A stretch of 64,000 nt of DNA from Abelmoschus esculentus (Eukaryota; Streptophyta; Magnoliopsida; Malvales; Malvaceae), in the NCBI GenBank assembly GCA_035048815.1, contig JAUCBN010000049.1, positions 7,509,501 to 7,573,500 on the forward strand, in the 5' to 3' direction. Of this stretch, positions 38,880 to 52,690 are shown one piece after another. The notes beneath the pieces are model-generated. The model did no database searches and was not told the DNA's origin. It worked only from the letters and a program-made list of their open reading frames with translations. The first letter of the stretch is position 1. Each line of letters starts with the position of its first letter. The translations under genes and the position numbers were made by a program.

Positions 38880-40900
38880 AAACTAAAATTTTGAGCTTTT
38901 TACTCTTTTAAAATTCGAAAGGACTCACTAGAAAGCCCATTTAGACATGCACGCTCTAAACCCTAAAAAACGATTGAAAATGATATTAAATAAATTTTTT
39001 TGGGTATAAAAGTTAATTATGGTCTTTTTAAACTAATAATAAAACTTAAAATAAAATTTGAGCTTTTTATTCGGTTAAAATTCGAACGGATTCACTAGAA
39101 AGCCCATTTAGACATGCACGCTCTAAACCCTAAAAAACGATCGAATATGATATTAAATCAAATTTTTTGGGTATAAAAATTTAATTATGGGCTTTCGAAA
39201 CTAATTATACAGCTTAACCTCAAATTTTGAGCTTTTTACTTAGTTAAAATTCGAACGGTTTCACTAGATAGTCCATTTAGACATGCACGCTCTAAACCTT
39301 AAAAAACGATCGAAAATGATATTAAATAAAATTTTTTGGGTACAAAAAGTTATTTATGGGCTTCTGAACCTAATTATACAGCATAAACTAAATTTTTGAA
39401 CTTTTTACTTGGATAAAATTCGAACGGGTTCACTAGAAAGCCCATTTAGACATGCATGCTCTAGACCCTAAGAAACCATCGAAAATCATATTAAATCAAA
39501 TTTTTTAGGTACAAAAAGTTAATTATGGGCTTTTGAAACTAATTATACAGCTTACACTCAAATTTTAAGCTTTTTACTCGGTTAAAATTCGAACGGGTTC
39601 ACTAGAAATCCCATTTACAAATGCACGCTCTAAAACCTAAAAAATGATCGAAGATGATATTAAATCAAATTTTTTGGGTACAAAAAGTTATTTATGGACT
39701 TTTGAACCTAATTATATAGATTAAAATAAAATTTTGAACTTTTTACTCGGTTAAAATTCGAACGGGTTCACTAGAAAGCCCATTTAGACATGCACGCTAT
39801 GAACCCTAAAAAACGATCGAAAATGATATTAAATCAAATTTTTTGAGTATAAAAAGTTAATTATGGGATTTTGAACCTAATTATACAGCTTAAAGTCAAA
39901 TTTTGAGCTTTTTACTCTTTTAAAATTCGAAAGGACTCACTAGAAAGCCAATTTAGACATGCACGCTCTAAACCCTTAAAAATGATTGAAAATGATATTA
40001 AATAAATTTTTTTGGGTATAAAAGTTAATTATGGGTTTTTAACCTAATTATAAAACTAAAAATAAAATTTTGAGCTTTTTATTTGGTTAAAATTCGAACG
40101 GGTTCACTAGAAAGCCCATTTAGACATGCACGCTCTAAACCCTAAAAAACGATCGAATATGATATTAAGTCAAATTTTTTGGGTATAAAAAGTTAATTAT
40201 GGGCTTTTGAAACTAATTATACAGCTTAAACTAAATTTTTGAACTTTTTTCTCGGATAAAATTCGAACGAGTTCACTAGAAAGCCCATTTAGACATGTAC
40301 GCTCTAGACCCTAAGAAACCATCGAAAATGATATTAAATCAAATTTTTTAGGTACAAAAAGTTAATTATGGGCTTTTGAAACTAATTATACAACTTACAC
40401 TCAAATTTTAAGCTTTTTACTCGGTTAAAATTCGAACGGGTTCACTAGAAAGCCCATTTAGACATGCACGCACTAAACCCTAAAAAACGATCGAATATGA
40501 TATTAAATCAAATTTTTTGGGTACAAAAAGTTAATTATGGGCTTTTGAACCTAATTATAAAGCTTAAACTAAAATTTTGAACTTTTTACTCAATTAAAAT
40601 TCGAACGGGTTCACTAAAAAGCTCATTTAGACATGCACTCTCTGAAACATAAAAAACGAGCGAAAATGATATTAAATCAAATTTTTTGGGTACAAAAAGT
40701 TATTTATGGGCTTTTGAACCTAATTATATAGATTAAACTAAAATTTTGAACTTTTTACTCGGTTAAAATTCGAACGGGTTCACTAGAAAGCCCATTTAGA
40801 CATGCACGCTATGAACCCTAAAAAACGATCGAAAATGATATTAAATCAAATTTTTTGGGTATAAAAAGTTAATTATGGGATTTTGAACCTAATTATACAG
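38880..40900 (-). repeat. Duplicated block of about six monomers (period about 1011 bp)
   Basis: The marker TACTCTTTTAAAATTCGAAAG with GGACTCACTAG occurs at 38901 and 39912 (1011 bp). The marker CTAGACCCTAAGAAACCATCG occurs at 39461 and 40304 (843 bp), so the second copy lacks one monomer, as in the 22-24 kb block. Confidence 0.7.
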
Positions 40901-43499
40901 CTTAAACTAAAATTTGGAGCTTTTTACTCGGTTAAAATTCGAACGGGTTAACTAAAAAGTTAATTATGGGCTCTTAAACCTAATTCTACAGCTTGAACTA
41001 AAATTTTGAGCTTTTTACACGGTTAAAATTCGAAAGGGTTCACTAGAAAGCCCATTTAGACATGCACGCTCTAAAACCTAAAAAACAATTAAAAATGATA
41101 TTAAAATCAATTTTTTTGGGTATAAAAGTTAATTATGGGCTTTTTAACCTAATTATACAACTTAAACTAAAATTTTGAGCTTTTTACTCGATTAAAACTC
41201 GAAAGGGTTCACTAAAAAGCCCATTTAGACATGCACGCTCTAAAACCTAAAAAACGATCGAAAATGATATTAACTCAAATTTTTTGGGTGCAAAAAGTTA
41301 ATTATGGGCTTTTGAAACTAATTATACAACTTAAACTAAAATTTTGAGCTTTTTACTCGGTTAAAATTCGAAAGGGTTCAATAGAAAGCCCATTTAGACA
41401 TGCACGCTCTGAACCATAAAAAAAAGATCGAAAATGATATTAAATCAAATTTTTTGGGTACAAAAAGTTAATTATGGGCTTTTGAACCTAATTATACAGC
41501 ATAAACTAAAATTTTGAACTTTTTACTTGGTTAAAATTCGAACGGGTTCACTAGAAAGCCCATGTAAACATGAACGCTCTGAACCCTAAAAACGATCGAA
41601 AACGATATCAAATCAAATATTTTTTTGGGTACAAAAAGTTAATTATTGTCTTTTGAACCTAACTCTACAACTGAAACTAAAATTTTGAGCTTTTTACTCG
41701 GTTAAAATTCGAAAGGGTTCACTAGAAAGCCCAATTAGACATGCACGATATAAACCATAAAAAATGATCGAAAATGATATTAAATCAAATTTTTTGGGTG
41801 CAAAAAGTTAATTATGGGCTTTTCAACCTAATTATACAACTTAACCTAAAAAATTTTCAGCTTTTTATTCGGTTAAAATTTGAACGGGCTCACTAGAAAG
41901 CCCATTTAGACACGCACGCTTTAAACCCTAAAAAACGATTGAAAATGATATTAAATCAAATTTTTTGGGTATAAAAAGTGAATTATGGGATTTTTAACCT
42001 AATTATACAACTTAAACTAAAATTTTGACCTTTTTACTCGAGTAAAATTTGAACGGGTTCACTAGAAAGACCATTTAAACATGCACGCTCTGAACCCTAA
42101 AAAACGATAGGAAATGATATTAAATCAAATTTTTTGGGTACAAAAAGTTAATTATGGGCTTTCGAACCTAATTATAAAGCTTAAACTAAAATTTTGAACT
42201 TTTTACTCAATTAAAATTCGAACGGGTTCACTAAAAAGCTCATTTAGACATGAACACTCTGAACCATAAAAAACGATCGAAAATGATATTAAAAAAAAAT
42301 TTTTGGTACAAAAAGTTAATTATGGGATTTTGAACCCAATTACACAGCGTAAACCTAAAATTCTGAACTTTTGACTCGGTTAAAACTTGAACGGGTTCAC
42401 TAGAAAGCCCATTTAGACATGGACGATCTGAACCATAAAAAACGATCGAAAATGATATTTAATCAAATTTTTTGGGTAAAAAATGTTAATTATCGTCTTT
42501 TGAACCTAATTATAAAGCTTAAACTAAAATTTTGAACTTTTTACTCGGTTATAATTCAAACGCGTTTACTAGAAAGCCTATTTAAACATGCACGCTATGA
42601 ACCCTAAAAAACGATCAAAATGATATTAAATCAATTTTTTTGGGTACAAAAAGTTAATTATGGGTTTTTGAACCTAATTACAAAGCTTAAACTAAAATTT
42701 TGAACTTTTTACTCGGTTAAAATTCGAACGGGTTCACTAGAAAGCCCATTTAAACATGCACACTTTGAACCGTAAAAAACGATCGAGAATGATATTAAAT
42801 CAAATTTTTTGGGTATAAAAAGTTAATTATGGGATTTTGAAACTAATTATATAGCTTAACCTCAAATTTTGAGCTTTATACTCGGTCAAAATTCGAACGG
42901 GTTCACTAAAAATCCCATTTAGACATGAGCACTCTGAAACATAAAAAACGATCGAAAATGATATTAAATAAAATTTTTTAGGTACAAAGAGTTAATTATT
43001 GGATTTTGAATCTAATTACACAGCTTAAACTCAAAATTCTTAACTTTTGACTCGGTTAAAATTTGAACGGGTTCACTAGAAAGCCAATTTAGACATGCAC
43101 GATCTGAACCAAATAAAACGATCGAAAATGATATTAAATCAAATTTTTTGGGTGCAAAAAGTTAATTATGGGCTTTTCAACCTAATTATACAACTTAAAC
43201 ACAAATTTTGAATTTTTTACTCAATTAAAATTCGAACGTGTTCACTCTAAAGCCGATTTAGACATGAACACTCTGAACCCTAAAGAACGATCAAAAATGA
43301 TATTAAATCAACTTTTTGGTGCAAAACGTTAATTATGGGCTTTTGAACCTAATTATTCAACTAAAACTCAAATTTTGAGCTTTTTACTCGGTTAAAATTC
43401 GAATGGGTTCAATAGAAAGTACATTTAGACATGCATGCTCTAAACCATAAAAAACGATCAAAAATAATATTAAATCAATTTTTTGGGTACAAAAAGTTA

Positions 43500-46260
43500 A
43501 TTATGGGCTTTTGAACCTAATTATACAGCTTAAACTAAAATTTTGAGCTTTTTCCTCGATTAAAAATCGAAAGGGTTCACTAGAAAGCCCATTTAGACAT
43601 GCACGCTCTGAACCCTAAAAAACAATCGAAAATGATATTGAATCAAATTTTTTGGGTGCAAAAAGTTAATTGTGGTCTTTTGAACCTAATTATACAACTT
43701 AAACTAAAATTTTGAGCTTTTTACTTGTTAAAAATTCGAACGGGTTCACTAGAAAGCCCATTTAGACATGCACGCTCTGAACCATAAAAAAGATCGAAAA
43801 TGATATTAAATCAAATTTTTTGGCTATAAAAAGATAATCATGAGATTTTAAACCTAATTATATAGCTTAAACTAAAATTTTGAGCTTTTTACTCGGTTAA
43901 AATTCGAACAGGTTCACTAGAAAGCCCATTTAGACATGCACGATCTGAACCATAAAAAACGATCGAAAATGATATTAAATCAAATTTTTTGGGTGCAAAA
44001 AGTTAATTATCGGCTTTTGAACCTAAATATACAACTTAAACTCTAATTTTGAACATTTTACTTGGTTAAAATTCGAACGGGTTCACTAGAAAGCCCATTT
44101 AGACTTGCACGATCTAAAGCATAAAAACGATCGAAAATGATGTTAAAAAAAAATTTTGGGTGCAAAAATTTAATTATGGGCTTTTGAAGCTAATTATACA
44201 ACTTAAACTCAAATTTTGAACTTTTTACTCGGTTAAAATTCGAACGTGTTCACTAGAAATCCCATTGACACACGCACACTCTAAATTCTAAAGAACGATC
44301 GAAAATGATATTAAATCAACTATTTTGGTGCAAAAAGTTAATTATGGGCTTTTGAACCTAATTATACAGCTTAAAATCAAATTTTGAGCTTTTTAATCGG
44401 TTAAAATTCGAACGGGTTCACTAGAAAGCCCATTTAGACATGCACACTCTAAACCATAAAAATCGATCGAAACTGATATTAAATCAAATTTTTTTGGTGC
44501 AAAAAGTTAATTATGGGCTTTTGAACCTAATTATACAACTTAAAATCAAATTTGAGCTTTTTAATCTGTTAAAATTCGAACGGGTTCACTAGAAAGCCCG
44601 TTTAGACATGCACACTCTGAACCATAAAAAAAGATCGAAAATGATATTAAATCAAATTTTTTGGGTGCAAAAAGTTAATTATGGGCTTTAGAACCTAATT
44701 ATACAACTTAAAATCAAATTTGAGCTTTTTACTCGATTAAAATTCAAAAGTGTTCACTAGAAAACCCATTTATACATGCACGCTCTAAAACCTAAAAAAC
44801 GATCGAAAATGATATTAAATCTAATTTCTTGGGTGCAAAAAGTTAATTATGGGCTTTTGAACCTAATTATACAGCTTAAACTAAAATTTTGAGCTTTTTA
44901 CTCGATTAAAAATCGAAAGGGTTCACTACAAAGCCCATTTAGACATGCACGCTCTGAACCCTAAAAAATAATCGAAAATGATATTAAATCAAATTTTTTG
45001 GGTGCAAAAAGTTAATTGTGGTCTTTTGAACCTAATTATACAACTTAAACTAAAATTTTGAGCTTTTTACTTGTTTAAAATTCGAACGGGTTCACTAGAA
45101 AGCCCATTTAGACATGCACGCTCTAAACCATAAAAAAGATCGAAAATGATATTAAATCAAATTTTTTGGCTATAAAAAGATAATCATGGGATTTTAAACC
45201 TAATTATATAGCTTAAACTAAAATTTTGAGCTTTTTACTCGGTTAAAATTCGAACAGGTTCACTAGAAAGCCCATTTAGACATGCACGATCTGAACCATA
45301 AAAAACGATCGAAAATGATATTAAATCAAATTTTTTGGGTACAAAAAGTTAATTATCGGCTTTTGAACCTAAATATACAACTTAAACTCTAATTTTGAAC
45401 TTTTTACTTGGTTAAAATTCGAACGGGTTCAGTAGAAAGCCCATTTAGACTTGCACGATCTAAAGCATAAAAACGATCGAAAATGATATTAAAAAAAAAT
45501 TTTGGGTGCAAAAATTTAATTATGAGCTTTTGAACCTAATTATACAACTTAAACTCAAATTTTGAACTTTTTACTCGGTTAAAATTCGAACGTGTTCACT
45601 AGAAATCCCATTTACACACGCACACTCTAAATTCTAAAGAAGGATCGAAAATGATATTAAATCAACTATTTTGGTGCAAAAAGTTAATTATGGGCTTTTG
45701 AACCTAATTATACGGCTTAAAATCAAATTTTGAGCTTTTTAATCGGTTAAAATTCGAACGGGTTCACTAGAAAGCCCATTTAGACATGCACACTCTAAAC
45801 CTAATCGATCGAAACTGATATTAAATCAAATTTTTTGGGTGCAAAAAGTTAATTATGGGCTTTTGAACCTAATTATACAACTTAAAATCAAATTTGAGCT
45901 TTTTAATCTGTTAAAATTCGAACGGGTTCACTAGAAAGCCCATTTAGACATGCACACTCTGAACCATAAAAAAAGATCGAAAATGATATTAAATCAAATT
46001 TTTTGGGTGCAAAAAGTTAATTATGGGCTTTAGAACCTAATTATACAACTTAAAATCAAATTTGAGCTTTTTACTCGATTAAAATTCAAAAGTGTTCACT
46101 AGAAAACCCATTTATACATGCACGCTCTAAAACCTAAAAAACGATCGAAAATGATATTAAATCAAATTTTTTGGGTTCAAAAAGTTAATTATGGGCTTTT
46201 GAACCTAATTATACAGCTTAAACTAAAATTTTGAGCTTTTTACTCGATTAAAATTCGAAA
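43500..46260 (-). repeat. Higher-order repeat: 8-mer, 1346 bp, two copies
   Basis: CTCGATTAAAAATCGAAAGG is at 43555 and 44901, and GATCTAAAGCATAAAAACG at 44111 and 45457; both intervals are exactly 1346 bp. Other shared private variants include GGCTATAAAAAGATAATCATG, CACACGCACACTCTAAATTC and CAACTATTTTGGTGC. The copies differ at only scattered positions. Confidence 0.88.
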
Positions 46261-47969
46261 GGGTTCACTAGAAAGCCCATTTAGACATGCACTCTCTAAA
46301 CCTAAAAATCGATCGAAAATGACATTAAATCAAAACTTTTGGGTGCAAAAAGTTAATTATGGGCTTTTGAACCTAATTATACAACTTAAACTAAAATTTG
46401 GAGCTTTTTACTTGTTTAAAATTCGAACGGGTTCACTAGAAAGCCCATTTAGACATGGACGCTCTGAACCATAAAAAAGATCGAAAATGATATTAAATCA
46501 AATATTTTGGGTAAAAAATGTTAATTGTGGCATTTTGAACCTAATTATAAAGCTTAAACTAAAATTTTGAACTTTTTAATCGGTTAAAATTCGAACGGGT
46601 TCCCTAGAAAGCCCATTTTGACATGCATACTCTGAACCATAAAAACCGATCAAAAAATGATATTAAATCAATTTTTTTGGGTACAAAAAGTTAATTATGG
46701 TCTTTTGAACCTAATTATTCAGCTTGAAATAAAATTTTGATCTTTTTACTTGGGTAAAATTCGAACGGGTTAACTAGAAAGCCCATTTAGACATGCACGC
46801 TCTGAACCCTAAAAAACGATCGAAAATGGTATTAAATAATTTTTTGGGTATAAAAGTTAATTATGGGCTTTTAAACCTAATTATCAAACTCAAAATAAAA
46901 TTTTGAGCTTTTTACTCTGTTAAAATTCGAACGGGTTCACTAGAAAGCCCATTTTGACATGGAGACTTTGAACCATAAAAAATGTTCGAAAATGATATTA
47001 AATCAAATTTTTTGGGTAAAAAAAGTTAATTATGATCTTTTGAACCTAATTATTCAGCTTGAACTAAAATTTTCACCTTTTTACTTGGGTAAAATTCGAA
47101 AGGGTTAACTAGAAATCCCATTTAGACGTGCACGCTCTGAACCCTAAAAAACGATCGAAAATGATATTAAATCAAATTTTTTGGGTGCAAAAAGTTAAAT
47201 ATGGGCTTTTGAACCTAATTATACAACTTAAAATCGAATTTGAGCTTTTTACTCGGTTAAAATTCGAACGTGTTCACTAGAAAGCCCATTTAGACATGCA
47301 CGCATTGAACCATAAAAAAAGATCGAAAATGATATTAAATCACATTTTTTTGGGTAAATAAAGTTAATTATGGGCTTTTTAACCTAATTATACAACTTAA
47401 ACTCAAATTTTGAACTTTTTACTCGGTTAAAATTCGAACGTGTTCACTAGAACGCCTATTTAAACATGGACGCTCTGAAACCTAAAAAACGATCGAAAAT
47501 GATATTAAATCAAATTTTTTGGGTACAAAAAGTTAATTATGGGCTTTTGAACCTAGTTATACAGCTTAAACTAAAATTTTGAGCTTTTTACACGGTTAAA
47601 ATTCAAACGGGTTCATTAGAAAGCCCATTTAAACATGCACGCTCTAAACCCTAAAGAACGATCGAAAATGATATTAAATCAACTTTTTTGGTGCAAAAAG
47701 TTAATTATGGGCTTTTGAATCTAATTATTCAACTAAAACTCAAATTTTGAGCTTTTTACTCGGTTAAAATTCGAACGGGTTCATTAGAAAGTCCATTTAG
47801 ACATGCACGCTCTGAACCATAAAAAACGATCAAAAATGATATTAAATCAAATTTTTTGGGTGCAAAAAGTTAATTATGGGCTTTTGAACCTAATTATTCA
47901 ACTTCAACTAAAATTTTGAGCTTTTTTCTCGGTTAAAATTCGAACGGGTTCACTAGAAAGCCCATTTAA

Positions 47970-48030
47970 ACATGCACGCTCTGAACCCATTTAAAAATTC
48001 GAATTTTAACCGATTAAAAAGCCATTTAGA
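47970..48030 (+). repeat. Micro-inversion of about 25 bp inside the right arm, copy 1
   Basis: After ACGCTCTGAACCCATTTAAA the plus strand reads ATTCGAATTTTAACCG and then ATTAAAAAG (about 47996-48021). This is left-arm orientation, flanked on both sides by ordinary reverse-oriented satellite. The flanking CCCATTTA / CCATTTAG repeat suggests a template switch that returned to the same motif. The inverted piece starts at the TTCGAA dyad. Confidence 0.85.
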
Positions 48031-48539
48031 CAAGCATGCTCTGTACTATAAAAAACGATCGAATATGATATTAAATCAAATTTTTTGGGTGAAAAAAGTT
48101 AATTATGGGCTTTTGAACCTAACTATTCAGCTTAAAATCAAATTTTGAGCTTTTTACTCTGTTAAAATTCGAAAGGGTTCACTAGAAAGCCCATTTAGAC
48201 ATGCACACTCTGAACCATAAAAAACGATCGAAAATTATATTAAATCAAATTTTTTGGATACAAAAAGTTAATTATGGGCTTTTGAACCTAATTATACAGC
48301 TTAAACTAAAATTTTGAGCTTTTTACTCGGTTAAAATTCGAAAGGGTTCACTTGAAAGCCCATTTAGACATGCACGCTCTAAACCGTAAAAATCGATCGA
48401 AAATGATATTAAATCAAATTTTTTGGGTGCAAAAATTTAATTATGGGCTTTTGAACCTAATTATTCAACTTCAACTAAAATTTTGAGCTTTTTTCTCGGT
48501 TAAAATTCGAACGGGTTCACTAGAAAGCCCATTTAAACA

Positions 48540-48595
48540 TGCACGCTCTGAACCCATTTAAAGATTCGAATTTTAACCGATTAAAAAGCCATTTA
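48540..48595 (+). repeat. Micro-inversion of about 25 bp, copy 2
   Basis: The same structure recurs 567 bp downstream of the first (CTGAACCCAT at 47981 and 48548), with GATTCGAATTTTAACCG and ATTAAAAAGCC again forward-oriented, followed by ATTTAGACAAGCAC. The surrounding monomers are also shared. A block containing the micro-inversion was therefore duplicated after it formed. Confidence 0.85.
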
Positions 48596-49159
48596 GACAA
48601 GCACATTCTGTACTATAAAAAACGATCGAATATGATATTAAATCAAATTTTTTGGGTGAAAAAAGTTAATTATGGGCTTTTGAACCTAATTATACAACTT
48701 AAAATCAAATTTTGAGCTTTTTAATCTTTTAAAATTCGAACGGGTTTACTAGAAAGCCCATTTAGACACGCACGCTTTAAACCCTAAAAAACGATCGAAA
48801 ATGATATTAAATCAAATTTTTTGGGTATAAAAAGTGAATTATGGGATTTTTAACCTAATTATACAACTTCAACTAAAAATTTGAGCTTTTTGCTCGGTTA
48901 AAATTCGAACGGGTTCACTAGAAAGCCCATTTAGACATGCACGCTCTAAACCATAAAAAAAGATCAGAAATGATTTTAAATCAAATTTTTTTGGTACAAA
49001 AAGTTAATTATGGGCTTTTGAACCTAATTATACAGCTTAAACTACAATTTTGAGCTTTTTATTCGATTAAAATTCGAAAGGTTTCACTAGAAAGCCCATT
49101 TAGACATGCACGCTCTGAACCCTAAAAATCGATCGAAAATGGTATTAAATCACATTTTT

Positions 49160-51500
49160 TGGGTGCAAAAGTTATTTATGGGCTTTTGAACCTAATTATA
49201 CAACTTAAACTAAAATTTTGAGCTTTTTGCTCGGTTAAAATTTGAACGGGTTCACTAGAGAGCCTATTTAGACATTCACGCTCTAAACCATAAAAAAGAT
49301 CGAAAATGATATTAAATCAATTTTTTTGGGTAAAAAAGTTCATTATGGGCTTTTGAACCTAATTATACAGCTTAAACTAAAATTTTGAGCTTTTTACTCG
49401 ATTAAAAATCGAAAGGGTTCACTAGAAAGCCCATTTAGACATGCACGCTCTGAACCCTAAAAATCGATCGAAAATGGTATTAAATCACATTTTTTGGGTG
49501 CAAAAGTTATTTATGGGCTTTTAAACCTAATTATACAACTTAAACTAAAATTTTGAGCTTTTTACTCGGTTAAAATTTGAACGGGTTCACTAGAGAGCCC
49601 ATTTAGACATGCACGATCTAAACCATAAAAAAGATCGAAAATGATATTAAATCAATTTTTTTGGGTAAAAAAGTTAATTATGGGCTTTTGAACCTAATTA
49701 TACAGCTTAAACTAAAATTTTGAGCTTTTTACTCGATTAAAATTCAAAAGGGTTCACTAGAAAGCCCATTTAGAAATGCACGCTCTAAACCCTAAAAATC
49801 GACCGAAAATGATTTTAAATCACAATTTTTGGGTGCAAAAGTTAATTATGGGATTTTGAACCTAATTATACAACTTCAACTAAAATTTTGAGCTTTTTGC
49901 TCGGTTAAAATTTGAACGAGTTCACTAGAGAGCCCATTTAGACATGCACGATCTAAACCATTAAAAAGATCGAAAAAGATATTAAATCAATTTTTTTGGG
50001 TAAAAAAGTTAATTATGGGCTTTTGGACCTAATTATACTGCTTAAACTAAAATTTTGAGCTTTTTACTCAGTTAAAATTCGAACGGGTTCACTAGAAAGC
50101 CCATTTAGACACGCACGCTCTAAACCATAAAAAAAGATCGAAAATGATATTAAATCAAATATTTTGGGTACAAAAAGTTAATTATGGGCTTCTGAACCTA
50201 ATTGTACAGCTTAAACTACAATTTTGAGCTTTTTATTCGATTAAAATTCGAAAGGGTTCACTAGAAAGCCCATTTAGACATGCTCGCTCTGAATCCTAAA
50301 AATCGATCGAAAATGGTATTGAATTACATTTTTTAGGTGCAAAAGTTATTTATGGGCTTTTGAACCTAATTATACAACTTAAACTAAAATTTTGAGCTTT
50401 TTGCTCGGTTAAAATTTGAACGAGTTCACTAGAGAGCCCATTTAGACATGCACAATCTAAACCATTAAAAAGATCGAAAATGATATTAAATCAATTTTTT
50501 TGGGTAAAAAAGTTAATTATGGGCTTTTGAACCTAACTATACAGCTTAAACTAAAATTTTGAGCTTTTTACTCGATTAAAATTCAAAAGGGTTCACTAGA
50601 AAGCCCATTTAAACATGCACGCTCTAAACCCTAAAAATCGATCGAAAATGATTTTAAATCACATTTTTTGGGTGCAAAAGTTAATTATGGGATTTTGAAC
50701 CTAATTATACAACTTCAACTAAAATTTTGAGCTTTTTGCTCGGTTAAAATTTGAACGGGATCACTAGAGAGCCCATTTAGACACGCACGCTCTAAACCAT
50801 AAAAAAAGATCGAAAATGATATTAAATCAAATTTTTTGGGTACAAAAAGTTCATTATGGGCTTTTGGACCTAATTATACAGCTTAAACTAAAATTTTGAG
50901 CTTTTTACTCAGTTAAAATTCGAAAGGGTTCACTAGAAAGCCCATTTAGACATGCACGCTCTGAACCCTAAAAATCGATCGAAAATGATTTTAAATCACA
51001 TTTTTTGGGTGCAAAAGTTAATTACGGGCTTTTGAACCTAATTATACAACTTCAACTAAAATTTTGAGCTTTTTGCTCGGTTAAAATTCGAACGGGTTCA
51101 CTAGAAAGCCCATTTAGACACGCACGCTCTAAACCATAAAAAAAGATCGAAAATAATATTAAATCAAATATTTTGGGTACAAAAAGTTAATTATGGGCTT
51201 CTAAACCTAATTATACAGCTTAAACTACAATTTTGAGCTTTTTACTCGATTAAAATTCTAAAGGGTTCACTAGAAAGCCCATTTAGACATGCACGCTCTG
51301 AACCCTAAAAATCGATCGAAAATGATATTAAATCACATTTTTTGGGTGCAAAAGTTATTTATGGGCTTTTGAACCTAATTATACAACTTAAACTAAAATT
51401 TTGAGCTTTTTACTCGGTTAAAATTTGAACGGGTTCACTAGAGAGCCCATTTAGACATGCACGCTCTAAACTATAGAAAAGATCGAAAATGATATTAAAT
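49160..51500 (-). repeat. Mixed-order repeat block (2-, 5- and 6-monomer periods)
   Basis: Monomers with GGGTGCAAAAGTTATTTATG lie at 49161, 49496, 50335 and 51344, giving intervals of 335, 839 and 1009 bp. The variant TTTTAAATCACA followed by GGGTGCAAAAGTTAATTATG lies at 49831 and 50670 (839 bp). Related variants such as TTTTGCTCGGTTAAAATTTG and CACTAGAGAGCCC are shared. The block looks like nested duplications without one fixed unit. Confidence 0.75.
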
Positions 51501-52149
51501 CAAATTTTTTGGGTAAAAAAGTTAATTATGGGCTTTTGAACCTAAATATACAACTTGAACTAAAATTTTGAACTTTTTACTTGGTTAAAATTCGAATGGG
51601 TTCACTAGAAAGCCCATTTAGACATGCACGCTCTAAACCCTAAAAATGATCGAAAATGATATTAAATCAAATTTTTTGGGTACAAAATGTTAATTATGGG
51701 CTTTTGAACCTAATTATACAGCTTAAAATCAAATTTTGAGCTTTTTAATCGGTTAAAATTCGAACGGGTTCACTAGAAAGCCCATTTAGACATGCACGCT
51801 CTGAACCCTAAAAAACGATCGAAAATGATATGAAATCAAATTTTTTAGGTGCAAAAAGTTAATTATGGGCTTTTGAACCTAATTATACAACTTCAACTAA
51901 AATTTTGAGCTTTTTGCTTGGTTAAAATTCGAACGGGTTCACTAGAAAGCCCATTTAGACACGCACGCTCTAAACCATAAAAAAGATCGAAAATGATATT
52001 AAATCAAATATTTTGGGTATAAAAAGTTAATTATGGGCTTCTGGACCTAATTATACAGCTTAAACTACAATTTTGAGCTTTTTACTCGATTAAAATTCGA
52101 AAGGGTTCACTAGAAAGCCCATTTAGACATGCACGCTCTAAACCCTAAA

Positions 52150-52215
52150 AACAATCGAAAATGATATTAAATCACATTTAGACATGCACGCTCTGGACCT
52201 AATTATACAACTTAA
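52150..52215 (-). repeat. Truncated monomer
   Basis: Here GATATTAAATCACATTT is joined to AGACATGCACGCTCTGGACC and then directly to TAATTATACAAC. The sequence repeats the start of a monomer and then skips to its middle, giving a partial unit. CATTT shared between the two source positions probably served as microhomology. Confidence 0.7.
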
Positions 52216-52639
52216 ACTAAAATTTTGAGCTTTTTACTCGGTTAAAATTTGAACGGGTTCACTAGAGAGCCCATTTAGACATGCACGCTCTAAACCATAA
52301 AGAAGATCGAAATTGATATTAAATCAAATTTTTTGGGTAAAAAAAGTTCATTATGGGCTTTTGGACCTAATTATACAGCTTAAACTAAAATTTTGAGCTT
52401 TTTACTCGGTTAAAATTCGAAAGCGTTCACTAGAAAGCCCATTTAGACATGCACGCTTTGAACCCTAAAAATCGATCGAAAATGATATTAAATCAAATTT
52501 TTTGGGTGCAAAAAGTTAATTATGGGCTTTTGAACCTAATTATACAACTTCAACTAAAAATTTGAGCTTTTTGCTCGGTTAAAATTCGAACGGGTTCACT
52601 AGAAAGCCCATTTAGACATGCACGCTCTAAACCATAAAA

Positions 52640-52690
52640 AAAGATCGAAAATAATACAAAAAGTTAAACTACAATTTTGAGCTTTTTATT
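52640..52690 (-). repeat. Truncated monomer
   Basis: The sequence GATCGAAAATAATACAAAAAG joins TTAAACTACAATTTTGAGC, so this unit lacks the TAAATCAAATTTTTTGGG block and the TTATGGGCTTTTGAACC block. Confidence 0.7.
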
